A stretch of 64,000 nucleotides of DNA from Nymphaea colorata (taxonomy: Eukaryota; Streptophyta; Magnoliopsida; Nymphaeales; Nymphaeaceae): positions 4,066,704 to 4,130,703 of the forward strand of contig NC_045139.1 in NCBI RefSeq assembly GCF_008831285.2, given 5' to 3'. Below the pieces are notes generated by a model. The model searched no databases. It saw only the letters and a list, made by a program, of their open reading frames with translations, and was not told the DNA's origin. This document shows positions 13,213 through 26,288 of this stretch, one piece after another. Position 1 is the first letter of the stretch. Each line of letters begins with the position of its first letter. Made by a program: the position numbers and the translations under genes.

Positions 13213-15552
13213 TCTGTGTGCACAGACATGTGTACGCACATATGCACATGCATGTATCAACAGTTGTGTTCAAATATTCTTCCTTCGTGAGTGCATGTGT
13301 GCGTGTGAGATCCCAGTAACTGCATTGGTAGAAGACTAATCGCTTGTGCCTTGGACCAGTGATCGTCAAGTGCAAAGTTACTGTAATATTATCTACCAAT
13401 ATTATCTACTATTTCTTTTACATCAACTGCTGCCTGACGCTTGCACTATCTGACATTTTATTATCCTTATCCTTGAGGCAGCGACAGCCATGGACAATGA
13501 TGTTTGCATCCCAAATAACAGCTGCATCTTAAGTCCACGGTGACTTGGAAATAACAGCAATAGCTCGAGTCTGCAACATATTGGTTGGTAACTTGGTAGC
13601 GGTAAGGAATATTAGGGCAAGTTAAAAAAAAGATAAAACATGAATCAGGGAATTACTAGTATTCATATAATTGTGCCAACTGAGATTTCCTGCACATGCA
13701 ACTAAAAGATGAAAATGGACGAGGAGGGTTAATTTGTTAGCACGTCTGGTGGTGCGCAAAGAAAGAGGTTTTTGGGGTTGGGGCAGATGCTATCATGGCG
13801 ACTGAAACTTTGGCTATCTGAGTAGAACGATTGACTACAGATGCTTTCATTCGCTGCTGCTTTAAGCCATTTCTGGCATAGGCTTGAAGAATCATACAAA
13901 GAGCACACACGATCGTCTCTCTCTTTGTCGAGTATGTGCTTGTGGGTTACACTTTAGCTGGAATTCTGGTGAAATACTTCAGTTATTTCAGAACTAACTA
14001 TACAGATGTAATCTGCATGTATGGTCCACGCATAATAACTATAGGATGAGTTTTCCTTTTTTTGTAAAACTCGATTTGCATATCAGGAGAGCTCGACCTT
14101 GACTCGGTCCTTTGGTTCCCATGCATCAAGAAGGTGGGCAAGCATGTAATGAAATGCTAAACATGCTGCACCACGCTGCTTCTTCCATCTTAGGTCTATG
14201 AAGTTGGGAGTTTTTTTTTTTTTTTTTTAAAACGATTTGAAACCGTCAGGTTTTGCAGTTTACAAACACGAAGCAGAGAGACAATTGTTCCAGATAGCTT
14301 ATTATATGTTCTATTTCTCCATATTTTTTCTAATATCTACTACATAACGTACAAACACTATTTGACTCACTACTTCAACAATATCTTCCAGTATATCAAA
14401 CTTTTCTACGAGCTGCTACATAACGCTGATACACTAGTACTTGATAGCTGAGCATGCAGTTGTTTGAGCCAACCGTGCATCATGATCACTACCACGGCAT
14501 CATAACCATATAAGATCTAAACTTCTCTGTGAACATTAACCTGAATATGCAAAACACAATTTCGTCAATACAGGACCAAATTTGATCGTAAGTTGAAGAT
14601 TGTTGTATATCATGTAGCACAGAAAGGAATAGAGGCAACGGAAAAAAAAATACCATATTAGTACTCCTTATGCCAATTACTTTTTGTCTTCCTCCTGTGG
14701 AAGGTTACAGATAGCGAGATTAACTAATTTGTTAAACTTAAGAGTGTTATATATGTCTTGATCATAGTAATGTCCGAGCTTCAAATAGTTTAACTAGATC
14801 CTCGAAGGATTCTGCATAGCCATCTTGAGTTCAACAAGTATGAATATGAAAAAACCATGAAGATGGGATGGGCACTTGGGTCGTCCACGCCTGGCACTTC
14901 TTCAATTACAGATCCAAATTTAGGCATGTTTAGCTGGAATTGTGAGGATGCAAATACTGGATAGATCTGATTACAGATCGAATCACAAATCCATTTAGCT
15001 GGATCTTGTAGAAAAAATAACCTAGATCCATTATTAGTAGGATTCTGAATCAAATGCGATAACGTAATCGAGTCTGATATCAAACTAGGATGCCATAAAT
15101 CTGGGATCTTATGCTTGTTGGTTCCAAATTTGGTTTTAAAAGATTGGACTAACTTTGAGCCCAAGTTCCTCAGTCAAATTATACAGGATCGGATTAACTC
15201 GTACCGATAAAGGCTAAATCTGATCCAAACTCGAATTGTTCAAAGAAAACGGGATCATCCTGTAACGAGATTTGGATCCAGTATGCGGTTTCTATGAGTA
15301 GTTAGTATTGACTATTGCATACAGAGAAAGTATGAAACCTGGTTTTGCGCAGGTGACTGCACATTGTGAGGCCGCGTAGGAAGTTTTCCGGCCACCGGAA
15401 AGGATTGACGTGGTATTACGGGTATCCCGTACTGCAAGTTCAGGGGAGGATGAGGAAGCTGAGTGACGTGCGCTGGCAACGCTGCAGCTCTCTGCATCCA
15501 TGGCAGCATCGAAGCTCTTAAAGCCGGAGAATAGGCCATTGCATGAGAAGAT

Positions 15553-16061
15553 TGTTAGAGTCACCACCCACTCCAAGAGTCATCACCGACTCTCACGAAG
15601 CATCTTGAGCCTCCTTTCTTAAGTCGGTGGCTACTAAATAAAAAAAAAAAAATTAAAACAAAAATTAAGTAGAAGTCGGTGGAAGCATCCACCACCGATT
15701 TCCTCTCCCTATAAATAAGGATGTAGGGCCATAGTAAGAGAGTGTAGAAAATCAAGTTGAGTGCTTTTGGTTGTGAGTTGAGTGTGCTCGTATGTTTACT
15801 TGGTGAACTCGAGTGTCGAAGCTTCAAGTGTGTGCTTCAAGGGTACTGAGGTTTTAGCTCACTGCGTGGGTCAAGGTGAGTTTTTTTTGAGTTCTCTTTT
15901 GTAAATCCAGTTTCATGAATAAATAGTTGACATTTTAGAGTATACTCTGCCAAAGTTATTATTAAGAATTGTTCTGGACGTCGAGACTGCTGAATTTTTT
16001 CCGCATAAATTCGAGTTTGTAGCTGAGTTATATTTAGGGCCCGCATTACGTTTTCCCAACA
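15553..16061 (+). repeat. 5' LTR of the palindromic Copia
   Basis: 509 bp, TGTTAGAG to CCCAACA. It contains CTATAAATAAGG near 15,710 as a probable TATA element of the element's promoter. The next bases form the tRNA-Met primer-binding site. Confidence 0.85.
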
Positions 16062-16063
16062 AG

Positions 16064-16075
16064 TGGTATCAGAGC
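16064..16075 (+). promoter_or_regulatory. Primer-binding site, initiator tRNA-Met type
   Basis: TGGTATCAGAGC begins 2 nt after the LTR. It is complementary to the 3' end of plant initiator tRNA-Met and typical of Copia elements. An inverted copy is at 17511-17522. Confidence 0.9.
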
Positions 16076-16137
16076 GAGGTTCTGTCTGAATGCTGTTTTA
16101 CTGGTGAGATTAATTGGGCCAATTATATTATGAAATT

Positions 16138-17340
16138 ATGGCGGCATTAGCGGTTGCATTAAATAATATTGAAAAGGTTAACAATAGCAATTATGGCTAT
16201 TGGAAATCCTGCATGGAGTCATATTTTCTAGGACAGGAATTATGGGAGATAGTTTTGGGATCAGACACAAATATTCCTGTCGACGAAGAAGCGAAGAAGA
16301 AATGGATGATCAAAGCAGGGAAAGCGCTATTTGCAATTAAGGTATCTATTAAGAAAGATTTATTAGAGCATATACGTGATGCCAAGACTACTAAAGAAGC
16401 ATGAGATGCTTTTGCAACGCTATTTTCTAGAGCTAATGATGCCCACTTACAATTGTTAGAAAATGAATTAGCTACAATAACTAAGGGAAATATGATGATA
16501 GCAGAGTATTTTATGAAAGTTAAAAATATCTGTAGAGAAATTTCTCAAATTGACCCTGAGTCCAAAATTAGTGAGGCCCGTATACGGAGAATCCTTGTTC
16601 GCAGACTTCGTTCAGAATTTGGCAGTTTTATAATTGGTGTTCAAGGCTGGCCAATTCAACCAACTTTGTTGGAGTTAAAGAATCTCTTGATCAATCAAGA
16701 AACGTTAGCAAAACAAATGGTTGGGCTTTCTCTCAAAGGAAATAATGAGGAGGCTTTGTTTAGTAAGGGTCAGAGATCACGTTGGCCAGCTAAGCCAGTC
16801 ATTAGGTCTCCAAGTAGGAACATTGGTAAAAAGAAAGAGAAAAATGTAGAAAAGAAAACAAGAGAAACTACACAGCAGTGGAGACCAAAGGTGAAATGTT
16901 TTAGATGTGAAAAATTGGGTCATATTGCTCGTGACTGCAGAGTCAGAATGCATGAAGGAAATACAGTCACGACAAGTAAGCAACATGAGGGAGCTAATGA
17001 AATTGTACAGAAAAGTTTATTTCTGTACTCAATAGAGGTTAAAAAGGATGTTAAACAAGAAAGATGCAATTCCGCCCATATAAAACCTCTAAAAGAAAAA
17101 GAAGAGAAGATCAATTATCAAACTGATTGGATAATTGATTCTGGATGCTCAAATCATATGACTGGTGATGAGAGTAAGTTCGTAAGTATGAAAGAATATG
17201 ACGAAAATTGAGTTGTTATTACTGCTAACAATACAAAGCTCCCAGTGGCATATATTGGAGAAGCAGAGGTTGTAGCTAACTTCGGTAAAGACCGGATTTT
17301 ACGAAACATTTATCATGTTCCAGGAATGACTAAGAATCTC
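16138..17340 (+). pseudogene. Truncated Copia gag-protease of the palindromic element
   Basis: Starts MAALAVALNN. It carries the gag motif SNYGYWK, a CCHC zinc knuckle (CFRCEKLGHIARDC, about 16897-16940), and the aspartic-protease centre DSGCSNHMTGD (about 17137-17170). TGA stops interrupt it at 16402 and 17209. The reading breaks off at the palindrome junction (17336-17342), just after a MTKNL motif that normally precedes the integrase region. It cannot make a working polyprotein. Confidence 0.85.
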
Positions 17341-17524
17341 CCATAATTCCTGTCCTAGAAAATATGACTCCATGCAGGATTTCCAATAGCCATAATTGCT
17401 ATTGTTAAGCTTCTCAATATTATTTCATGCAACCGCTAATGCCGCCATAATTTCAGAATATAATTGGCCCAATTAATCTCACCAGTAAAACAGCCTTCAG
17501 ACAGAACCTCGCTCTGATACCACT

Positions 17525-18058
17525 TGTTGGGAAAACGTAATGCGGGCCCTAAATATAACTCAGCTACAAACTCGAATTTATGCGGAAAAAATTCAACAGA
17601 GTCTCGACGTCCAGAATAATTCTTAATAATAACTTTGGCAGAGTATACTCTAAAATGTCAACTATTTATTCATGAAACTGGATTTACAAAAAAGAACTAA
17701 AAAAAAGCTCACCTCGACCCACGCAGTGAACTAAAACCCCAATACCCTTGAAGCACACACTTGAACACACACTTGAAGCTTCGACACTCGAGTTCACTAA
17801 GTGAACACACAAGCACTCACCAGATCACAAATGGAGCACACTCAACTCACAACCAAAAGCCCTCAACTTGATTTTCTACGTTCTCTTATTATGGCCCTAC
17901 ATCCCTATTTATAGAGAGAGAAAGTCGGTGGTGATGCTTCCACCGACTTCTACTTAATTTTTGTTTTAATTTTTTTTTATTTATTAGCCACCGACTTAAG
18001 AAAGGAGGCTCAAGATGCTTCGTGAGAGTAGGTGATGACTCGGTGGTGACTCTTAACA
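17525..18058 (-). repeat. Inverted LTR copy of the palindromic Copia
   Basis: 534 bp, reverse complement of the 15553-16061 LTR, with extra repeated TCAAGTGTGTG-type units and a different outermost 50 bp. It is followed inward by an inverted primer-binding site, which shows that it is a second 5' LTR and not a 3' LTR. Confidence 0.85.
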
Positions 18059-19671
18059 AAGATGAAACAAATAGTGTACCAGGTGAGCAGCATGACATGG
18101 CTGGCATGTCGTTGTGAACTGAAACTCCATGATTGATTGTTGGTCTCATTGGGTACTGCAGACGCTGACGCTGAAGCGCATCTACAGTGTGATTCGCAAA
18201 GACCTGATTGCCTCCAGCAGTGCCTGATCAAAGCGTGCCAGCTCTATTGGACACAGGTCTTGTTTCCAGAAAAATCTCAGCAAACTAGAACACCCCAACG
18301 TGTCAAGATTTTTTTTAACCTTATAAAAGAATCATTGAGAAGTTCTTGTCATGTACAAATCATATTAAAAAAAGTTACTAAATAGCAAGTGAAATCTATT
18401 TGTCTATGTACATTATGTATTGAATGAACATGCTTCATGATCATAACAGAGCAGTAAAGAAAGCAAATCTGCAGTGCAAAAACTTAAGAACGAGAGCAGT
18501 TTTTATATTTTCTGATAACAGGAAGACCACCCATGAGGTGGAATATCTAGCCGCACTTATTTAAACTGTTGTTTTTAAGATTGCCTCCTCAACAGTATAA
18601 ACCTCCGCAAAGAAGGCTTCATTTTAGCTCTACAAATGTACAGTTTTATATCAGGGAATAAAATTGGTCAATGTTGAGTTTGAGGCCAAGAAGTAGAAAG
18701 ATTAAAGAAAAAGAATTTAGCAGAGTGCTTAAGCGATGTTCAGACTGAAGCGACTTCACATATTCAATTGCTTCATCAAGCATACAGTCAACATCAAGCT
18801 GAAAAATTGAACCACCACATCATAAGCACACAGAAAGAACATTGGGTTTCCCAATTTACTGCAAAATGTTCATCGAGAAATCGAATAAATGCAAAAACAG
18901 GAGAAGTATAAGCGAGATCCTGACTGTGGTAGAGTTGGGGATGTGCAGTTCTCTGATCCGCAAGGCTGCTTCTTCCTGAAAGAAAAAAGCTTAGTCATGA
19001 AACAATTTAACTTACCATACACTTGCAAACATGGGAAAGACCTGGGGAGGGACTATCTTAATTAGTTTGTAATGGGATTGTCTATCATTGTTTTCTAATG
19101 AATTTTCGATGACAATCAATTTAGTGACCAGGCTTGCACAAACACTTCAATGTTTTAGTGGGCATATTAATGTTCTTCACTTGCTCAGTTTGCTAGCTAG
19201 CTAACTTATGCATATGACATTTTTTGTTTATTTCAAAGGTTCTTAACTTGAGAATTCTCATATAAATATAAGATTTTTACTTAAAAGATGGTAAACACGA
19301 ACATGTCTCTAATTTAACAAGAAAAATGCATAACATTAATAAAGTCTGGATCTGTAAAGCGACACATGAGGTCAGGCTTTGACCATGAGGGGTTAATAGG
19401 GACGCGGGTTTTGCGTGGAAGTTATGGCTATAGTAATGCTTCATTAGTTCACCATGAAACAATAATTCAGCAGCCAGTTCAGAAATAAACATTATGCCTT
19501 TACTGCTGAACTGCTATAAATCTTAGCTTACATATCTATGCGGGGGATTCAAATCTGCTGGATGCCATATGTTGGTAGATGGCTAAAAATAAAAATCCAT
19601 CTGGTAGATATATAGGAATTGAAATCAAAAGGCTACCTTATGGTCAGATAGTTATTTTTTAATTTTGTATT

Positions 19672-19815
19672 ATTAAAGACTGTCGCAGAAAGTCCATTTG
19701 CAATGCCAACTGTTTGGCGATGGTTTTGAGTGACAAAATGCACCTTTACATGGTTTTTTGTGACACAAAATAAAAATAACCATATAGTCTTAGAGGCAAT
19801 CAGCTGATTTTTCTT
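19672..19815. repeat. Dispersed short repeat, family A, copy 1
   Basis: Shares a TTTGGCGAxxxTTTT(A/G)AGTGACAAAAT core, then an A-rich stretch, then AGGCxxxCAGCTGATTTT, with the copies at 27.8 and 35.1 kb. Like the 35.1-kb copy it is followed by a CT/TA microsatellite. Probably a non-autonomous element; no target duplication identified. Confidence 0.5.
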
Positions 19816-19942
19816 TTCATATATATCACAAAAATAGACGTCACATTTTTTTTTCTTTTAACCACTTATCATGTTGGATCGAATAGTGCATATTAGATAG
19901 CAGTGTGATTCTAAAAAATTAGAATTACAATTCGATTTTTTT

Positions 19943-20094
<152 letters not shown>

Positions 20095-20473
20095 AACTAA
20101 TATTAGAAAGTATGTGTAATGTTTGACAAAATAACAAATATTTAAACATAGGCATGAATAATATACTTCAAAGCTGGTTTTGACTATTACGTTTTCACAT
20201 CCACCAATCTTGACATGCATGACCGACATAATATCATGTGGCATGGACACCAAGCAGCTGTCTTTTTTTTTTTTCTTTTTTTTCTTTTTCTTTTTTAGCA
20301 TGAAGAAACCATGCAATACAATTGTCTTTTAAATAAGGTAAAAAACCGTGGCTAGTACCCTGGCTATAAGGGCATGAACTTTATCTTTGCTTCAGCTTGC
20401 GCAAAAAATGGTGCCATGAGATTTGAACTTTTGATGTACGAGTTCAAAGTGCCATGGTGCACCTGGCTTACAC

Positions 20474-20672
20474 GGCCGGATCCAGGGGGCGGAGGGAAGG
20501 GGGGCCGGTAGATTTTAAAAACTTCAAAAGTTGATATAAATATAAAAGAAAATTAGTTTAATATATATATAAAATTTGAAAATCTCTATTTCGGCCCATG
20601 TTAAAATTTTGAAACTATAGTTTGACCACTGCGACAAAAAATTCCTGCCTCCTCCCTCCTCCGCCCCTGACC
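20474..20672. repeat. Short dispersed element, family B, copy 1
   Basis: About 200 bp with a GGATCCAGGGGGCGGAGG head, an AT-rich centre and a CCTCCGCCCCTGAC tail. The head/tail style matches the segments at 27430-27625 and 44974-45170. No coding capacity. Confidence 0.4.
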
Positions 20673-23600
20673 GAAGCACCAACATCTTTACAGGCCAAAG
20701 CAAGCATATGTCTTGGGGTGAGGTAGTATCCTCAGAGTTTTATTCTGCCGTGCCAATGATAAAGTTTCTCGACCTAGGTGCTGTTTTTTTTTAAATAAAA
20801 AATTTAAAAAATGGTTAAAACATTTTTAAAGTGCCCATTAATGAACCTCATGCATGTAGAACGTTCCTAAGCAACACAGCTACTAAAACCACTGCTACAC
20901 AAAATCTGTTGCAAGAAACACGCAAACTCAATTAGGGATCTGTGCATACACTAGAAAATATGGAGGGCAGAAACGCACGTCCCATTGCTTATTTGGCTCG
21001 ATGGACCTGTGGAATGCTCAGAGTGCACTCTGTGGGGGCCTTACAAAAGCAGTTGCATGGCCCCATGGAAGATGAAACCTGTGGCCTTTGGTATGTTCTA
21101 GTCCATGGGCAGCCAACTGGCCACACATTCCTTCTCTTAGCCACATGCAGAACTGCTTGCTCTCCAATTAATTTTCTTTGTCTACATCTTGAACTCAGAT
21201 GTTCATCTCATCTACAGTTTGGTTTGTAATAGAGAAGTTCCAAAATCATAAAGTGCTTCCGGTGAGTAAGAGGCTAACAACCCATCACTCGAGACAAGAA
21301 ACCTACAGATGCAAGCGCCCCTCCTCCCCTTTGCACCCCCAATTCCCTTTATAACTAGGGTCATGGGCTGCTTTGGCTTCAACGATGACAATGTTATACC
21401 CTTTAACTTCGGTATTGTACCCTATTACTTATGACGTAGAGGCATAATGTTCATGGGAGTCGAAATTGAACTTGCCTTTTTACATGTCTTTAAGACCAGC
21501 TACACCATGCCCTTTGAGGATACAAACAATATCTAAAGCAAAAAAGTGCAGTTGATATAAAGCAAAAAGTACAGTTGCTACATGATCATCATATGAAGAT
21601 CAACATATATAAGCCAACAGAAAATAGTTTGTCAATTAGGGATCTAATCCTGTAACAAAATCATTTGCCGAACTAGATTAGCTGCTTAACTCGTCAGAAT
21701 ATTTAGGTTTAATTTGTTATAGAGTCTGGCGGATCAAACTTTAAGTTCAGAAAGAACATGGATAGAAATTTCAATAACATTGGAATTCTCATTGCAATTA
21801 CAGAAACTCACACTAGACTGAGATCCAAAGGCCTATATTTGGAGTAGATATAATTGGGAATTGTATTCAGATTCGATTATTGCATGTTTTTAAGATCCAT
21901 ACATTTTTGTTGCAATATCTGCCATCTAAGTATCAAATTAATCTGCAATCCGGCATGTTAAGCATCTTCAGCCTCACAAATTAATCTGAAGTGACTGTCA
22001 AAAGGATAACTATCATTTTCTGAAGTTCTGTGTTCGTTTTTATATCTGAATTTAGATTTATATCAAATCATCCTGATTGCCCTTGGCTGAGATCCACGTA
22101 GGTAATCGTGTGTGTAAATGTATATTTGGGTATACCCATAAAAGTGTGATGAATTATATCTAACTCAAAAAGTTAAGAAGCTGGTGGAAAATGTAACTCT
22201 CGATAACCCAAATAGCTGACAAGAATCTAGTTTTTAATGTTTAATTTGAAAGAAGAGAAAACGCAAAAACGAGAGAAGATAATGCAGATGAGGTTGAGGT
22301 TGAGGACGGCTCTCAACGTAAGTACCATTAATGAAGGCGTTAACATAGCTGATAAAGATCAGGGAAGAAGGGTAACGCAGCAGTATTCCTCTTGAGGCGG
22401 TTGACATTTATATCACTGCACTCTCGATTCATGCAAGAACGAAGAAAAAACAGGGACATGCAAGATTGCAGGGTGATGAATTACTTTGTTCTTGCTCCAT
22501 TGCCTGTTTAAGCTTTTCAGCCTCTTATACGCCTGCATCCTTTTTATCCCCTAATCTTGGGTTCTCATCCTTCTTTCCTTCAAGAGCGAAGCAATTATCA
22601 CGGTTTGTCTTAACTAAAGATTTGCATTGATGGCACCTTGGCTTACAGGTTCAACATCTTCTTTTCCCTTTTCAATACATCGTTTAATTTGTCTTTGGCT
22701 TTCCGTTTCTTTCTTTTTCCTGTTCGCATCTTCAATCGCCTTTGGTCCCTAAACGATTTCTTTATTATTTTTCAAGAATTTTCCTTGCCTCTGCTATAGA
22801 TTTGCTTGATCTGGCAGCTCGACTTGTTTCCTTTCAGGTCGTGCAGTCGCTTGCTTTCCCAGCTTCCATGCACTGGTCACAGTCATGAGTAATGCTGCCA
22901 TTTTCATCATTTGCCTCTGCTGTGGATCCGCTAATTTCTATGGCATCCCATTTTTATGATGTGCTGGTCATGCTATTGTTGAATTAAAATTCATCGTTCT
23001 TAAATATTCTAACACTGCTTGTATGATCAATGGGGATGGAAAACATGAACCCAATTCATAGATCTACGCGTTTCTGCAAGGAGACTGAAAACAAGCTATT
23101 TTATAACCTGTTTCTTTCTCTGTTTACTGAAGCAGGCAGTAGTCAATGCCTGATCTGATGTGAGAATAAAAGAAACATTGACAAAACAGGACATATCACA
23201 CGACCTAAGTCCTGACAACAGTCGCTGCAGTAGTTGCCTGCAATAGAAGCAAGAAACATTCCTCTGCTTTAAAAGCGATTTTAGTGACCATAAGAACCAG
23301 TTGATGGCAGGCAAGAGCACCAAATAAAAGAGAAACTAAAATTCTGATGAATTCACCCGACAACTGAAAGGAGTGTTTTCTTCAACAAGCTGATTACCAC
23401 TGTATCAACATAAAAAAAATTGGCTCTTGTTGGTCCATATAACAACAATTAATTTAAACTTTAAACCTACAGCCTGTTACGCACGATTCACAATTTCACA
23501 TTGGCAACACGTATCAGTTTCTCATCGAATATGAGACAGGAACCGAGATTTACAACATTGCTGCGAGCTGAACAGATCAGAAAATTGTTGGGCTTCAAAA

Positions 23601-24746
23601 TTTTGTCAAGCTAGAGCATGTCAGGATGTCACCAAGTACACACAAAGAAGAAGTTGGTGTGCACAGGAAAGTTTGGGATCGGATTAATCAAATGACAAAA
23701 CATTTATACATTGACAGCCAAAAACAAATTCTAAATATGGCCATTAGGGAGGTACTTAATCCACAAGGGCTTCTCATACCTTAAGTGAATGGGGTTAAGT
23801 TGTCATAAACTTCTCCAAATTGAAGGAGATAGAGTTTAAATATGCCCAGTTTGATTCCTTTTTCTATTTTCACAGCACTGCGGCAACCAACTTCAACCGT
23901 GATTCTGTGAATGCCAACTGCAGATGTAAACCTTGGCTTGCCATAGATCGTTTGAGCTTAATTTGTAGGTAACAGCCATGCACCAAGAGTGCATAGTAAA
24001 GCTATTTTATGTCTTTTATTTCTTATACACACTGCTGTTATATAACATAAAGATAATGCTTGCGGTCTGACTGTGTACATCCTGCAACAAGCGAACTGCG
24101 TTAACATATGTGGTGGAGTAGACCATATAAGCAGCACCAGCATTCGTCCTGAAATATAGTTCAGAAATTAAAAAGCAGCATTGCTTTGAATCTGTAACAT
24201 TATTCCAATATGTACTAGCATCGACCTCTTTCTCACTTTGATAGGCAAAGGCAGGACATACATCCTTTTATGTCAAAAATGAAATAGAAAACATGGCCTA
24301 GGTATTGAACTCATGACCTCCTTTAGCTTTGACTCCCTAATCTGGCAGCCCAAGTTCTCTGGCAACTGCCAGCATAGCAAGAAGTTGACAAAGAATGAAC
24401 CAGAGCGAAAAGAACAGACGCAACAGGAGACTACCAGTTTATATGCTACTTCTGACTGCCCATGGAGAGTTTTTGAGCCTGTTGCACATAGAAAGTGGAA
24501 AAAGTGAAGACAAAAAATTTTCTGTAATATTTGTGCAGCATAACAGTAGCATAAATTCTATACGCAATCTTTTGCAGACGTGGCCCTAACAGAAGTGTCC
24601 TGCATTTAGTGCGCTAGAATAAAGCAGTAAAGCACCTTTGCGTTAACTACATGGATGTGATTTTCATGTTCAACCAAAAGCTTAGGGGTGACTCAATTTT
24701 CTAAAACATAAGATTTTATGAGAGAAAAGTCTATTTTAATACATAC

Positions 24747-24749
<3 letters not shown>

Positions 24750-24809
<60 letters not shown>
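24750..24809. repeat. (TA)n microsatellite
   Basis: Interrupted TA repeats just downstream of bHLH copy 2 exon 5. Confidence 0.9.
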
Positions 24810-24884
24810 TAAAAAGGAGTTTAATGCTAGCATGTGCCAGATGTTGTTGGATGGTTAATATAATGATCACAGAGAGCTATGAAC

Positions 24885-26232
24885 CTGGTCTACAGGTGCA
24901 TGTAGGTGAACAGACTGAGAGCATTCTGTATCATCAGTCGTCGATGAAGAAAAATCACGAAACCCAGGTCCTCCAAGCTGCAGATCAACGGGAGGATGAG
25001 GGAGCTGCATGACATGCATGGGAAAAGATGGGACTCCATGGAACCATGGCACAGTTGAAGCTCTTGAAAGAGAAGAATGAACTATTGTAGGAGAAGAAGA
25101 GATCAGCGGAACAGTTGCATAGCATCCCATGCATGGGTTGCCATGGCCACAGCGCCTTCCTTGATTGATTCTTAGTCCCGCTGCTTCAAACTGAGGGTGC
25201 CACAGTCCACACTGAAGCTCAGGCGTGGGTGCACCAAATGGAGCAATACCGGACGCCTTACTCTCAATCAACATTTTCTGAGCAAAGCATGTTCAATCAC
25301 AGTCACAGATCTGTTCTTAAAGAAAAAAGAAATATCAAGTTGCATATTGCTTTACGGCAAGGTAATTACCTTGCTTTAACGTGTATACATGTACAAAATA
25401 TGTAAACAAGAAATGAGATGGAAAAATTGAAGATCTGTAATGTTCTTTCTCTGATTTCTGTCATGTCCGAAGGAATAATCATTTAACGTTTTTAATGAAG
25501 AGTTTTCTTTTGGTTAATTGGTCGCTTAATATTTCCAACATATGTTGCAAAAGGAAATTAATGATTTTCCGGAGCCTTGCACAAACAGTTGAAGAATTCT
25601 TGTTTTTATGTATCTTTTATCATGAAAATCTTTTGACAGATTGTCAAATCAATATTTGATTTAACTATTAAACAGTAGTATATATAGTTGACAGATAGCA
25701 ATATAAATTAAGTGCCAAATTAAGAAAGTTTTTGTATGTGCAAAGTATTTACAATGATCATATTTAATCTAACTCAAAATTTTGCATATATATATAAATG
25801 GAGAACAACATTAATTTGCTTTGCTCCTTTCAGTATTGATGGGAAAAAAGAAAAGAAAAGAAAGTTTAACTGAGAAAGAGAAGTAAACAAAGAGCTTACA
25901 GAAACTTGGAACTGAAGAGATTTGGCATATACAATTGCTTCATCGAGTACAGAGATCATGTCAAGCTGAAAAGTTCAACGATCACAGGCTAAGCATAAAG
26001 GTTTTCCTAGTAGTATGCATTTCGAATGCAGTTCTGAGTATAATGTCGCTCCTGTAAAAAAAGCGAAGTAAAGACGAAAGCGGAAACTAATCTGACCTTA
26101 TTGGAACTGGGGAGAAGTGCTTGCAATTCTCTGATTTTTTTCTTGATTCTGCCTCCATGTTCCTATAGGAAAATGAACACCAGTTAGCGTTCAACTCACA
26201 CTTCACATACATGCAAACGTGAAAATGCATGT

Positions 26233-26288
<56 letters not shown>

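Larger units (their letters stand above)
13007..15338. other. Intergenic region between the first gene and the bHLH array
   Basis: Contains the 3' UTR of the first gene, a CT/CA microsatellite (13,143-13,212), a 17-20 nt poly(T) tract near 14,212, and a degenerate stretch (14,930-15,290) full of GATCC/GGATC-like words. The missing small 3' exons of bHLH copy 1 would be expected here but I could not find them. Confidence 0.6.
15553..18058. mobile_element. Palindromic Copia retrotransposon with two inverted 5' ends
   Basis: The left half reads 5' LTR (15553-16061), primer-binding site, gag and the start of protease up to 17340. The right half is the reverse complement of the same 5' end: gag start, primer-binding site (17511-17522) and LTR (17525-18058). 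It is not a 3' end. Both outer ends are proper LTR termini (TGTTA at the left, TTAACA at the right). One 5-bp target duplication, AAGAT, flanks the whole unit (15548-15552 and 18059-18063). No integrase, reverse transcriptase, RNase H or polypurine tract is present. The arms have diverged by several indels. The unit lies in exon 5 of bHLH copy 1. Confidence 0.9.
15339..18978 (-). pseudogene. bHLH array copy 1: PIF-like pseudogene split by a retrotransposon
   Basis: Three homologous exons remain. Exon 3 (18925-18975) translates to EEAALRIRELHIPNSTT, 17 codons instead of the family's 22. Exon 4 (18733-18798) keeps LDEAIEYVKSLQ of helix 2, but its donor reads TT instead of GT. Exon 5 starts at 18223 after a TTTGATCAG acceptor nearly identical to that of copy 3. 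It runs to 18064, is interrupted by the Copia element (15553-18058 plus duplicated AAGAT), and resumes at 15552 to a CAG|GTTTCA donor at 15339. Across the insertion the frame reads FVSS then HAMAYSPAL, matching SSQAMAQCYLSR in copies 5 and 6. Exon 5 is also frameshifted near its start. No exon 1, basic-region exon or 3' exons were found. It is clearly non-functional. Confidence 0.75.

Noticed and set aside
14790-15164. 124-codon minus-strand ORF
   Set aside because: It lies in a degenerate GATCC-rich stretch, has no domain, and shows no splice or promoter context.
22300-24143. Candidates for the missing small 3' exons of bHLH copy 2 (TTTATCAG...AATG|GTACTT near 22,330; TATTTCAG|GACGAATG near 24,140)
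   Set aside because: Splice words fit, but the encoded residues do not resemble exon 6 of copies 3-6, so the match may be chance.
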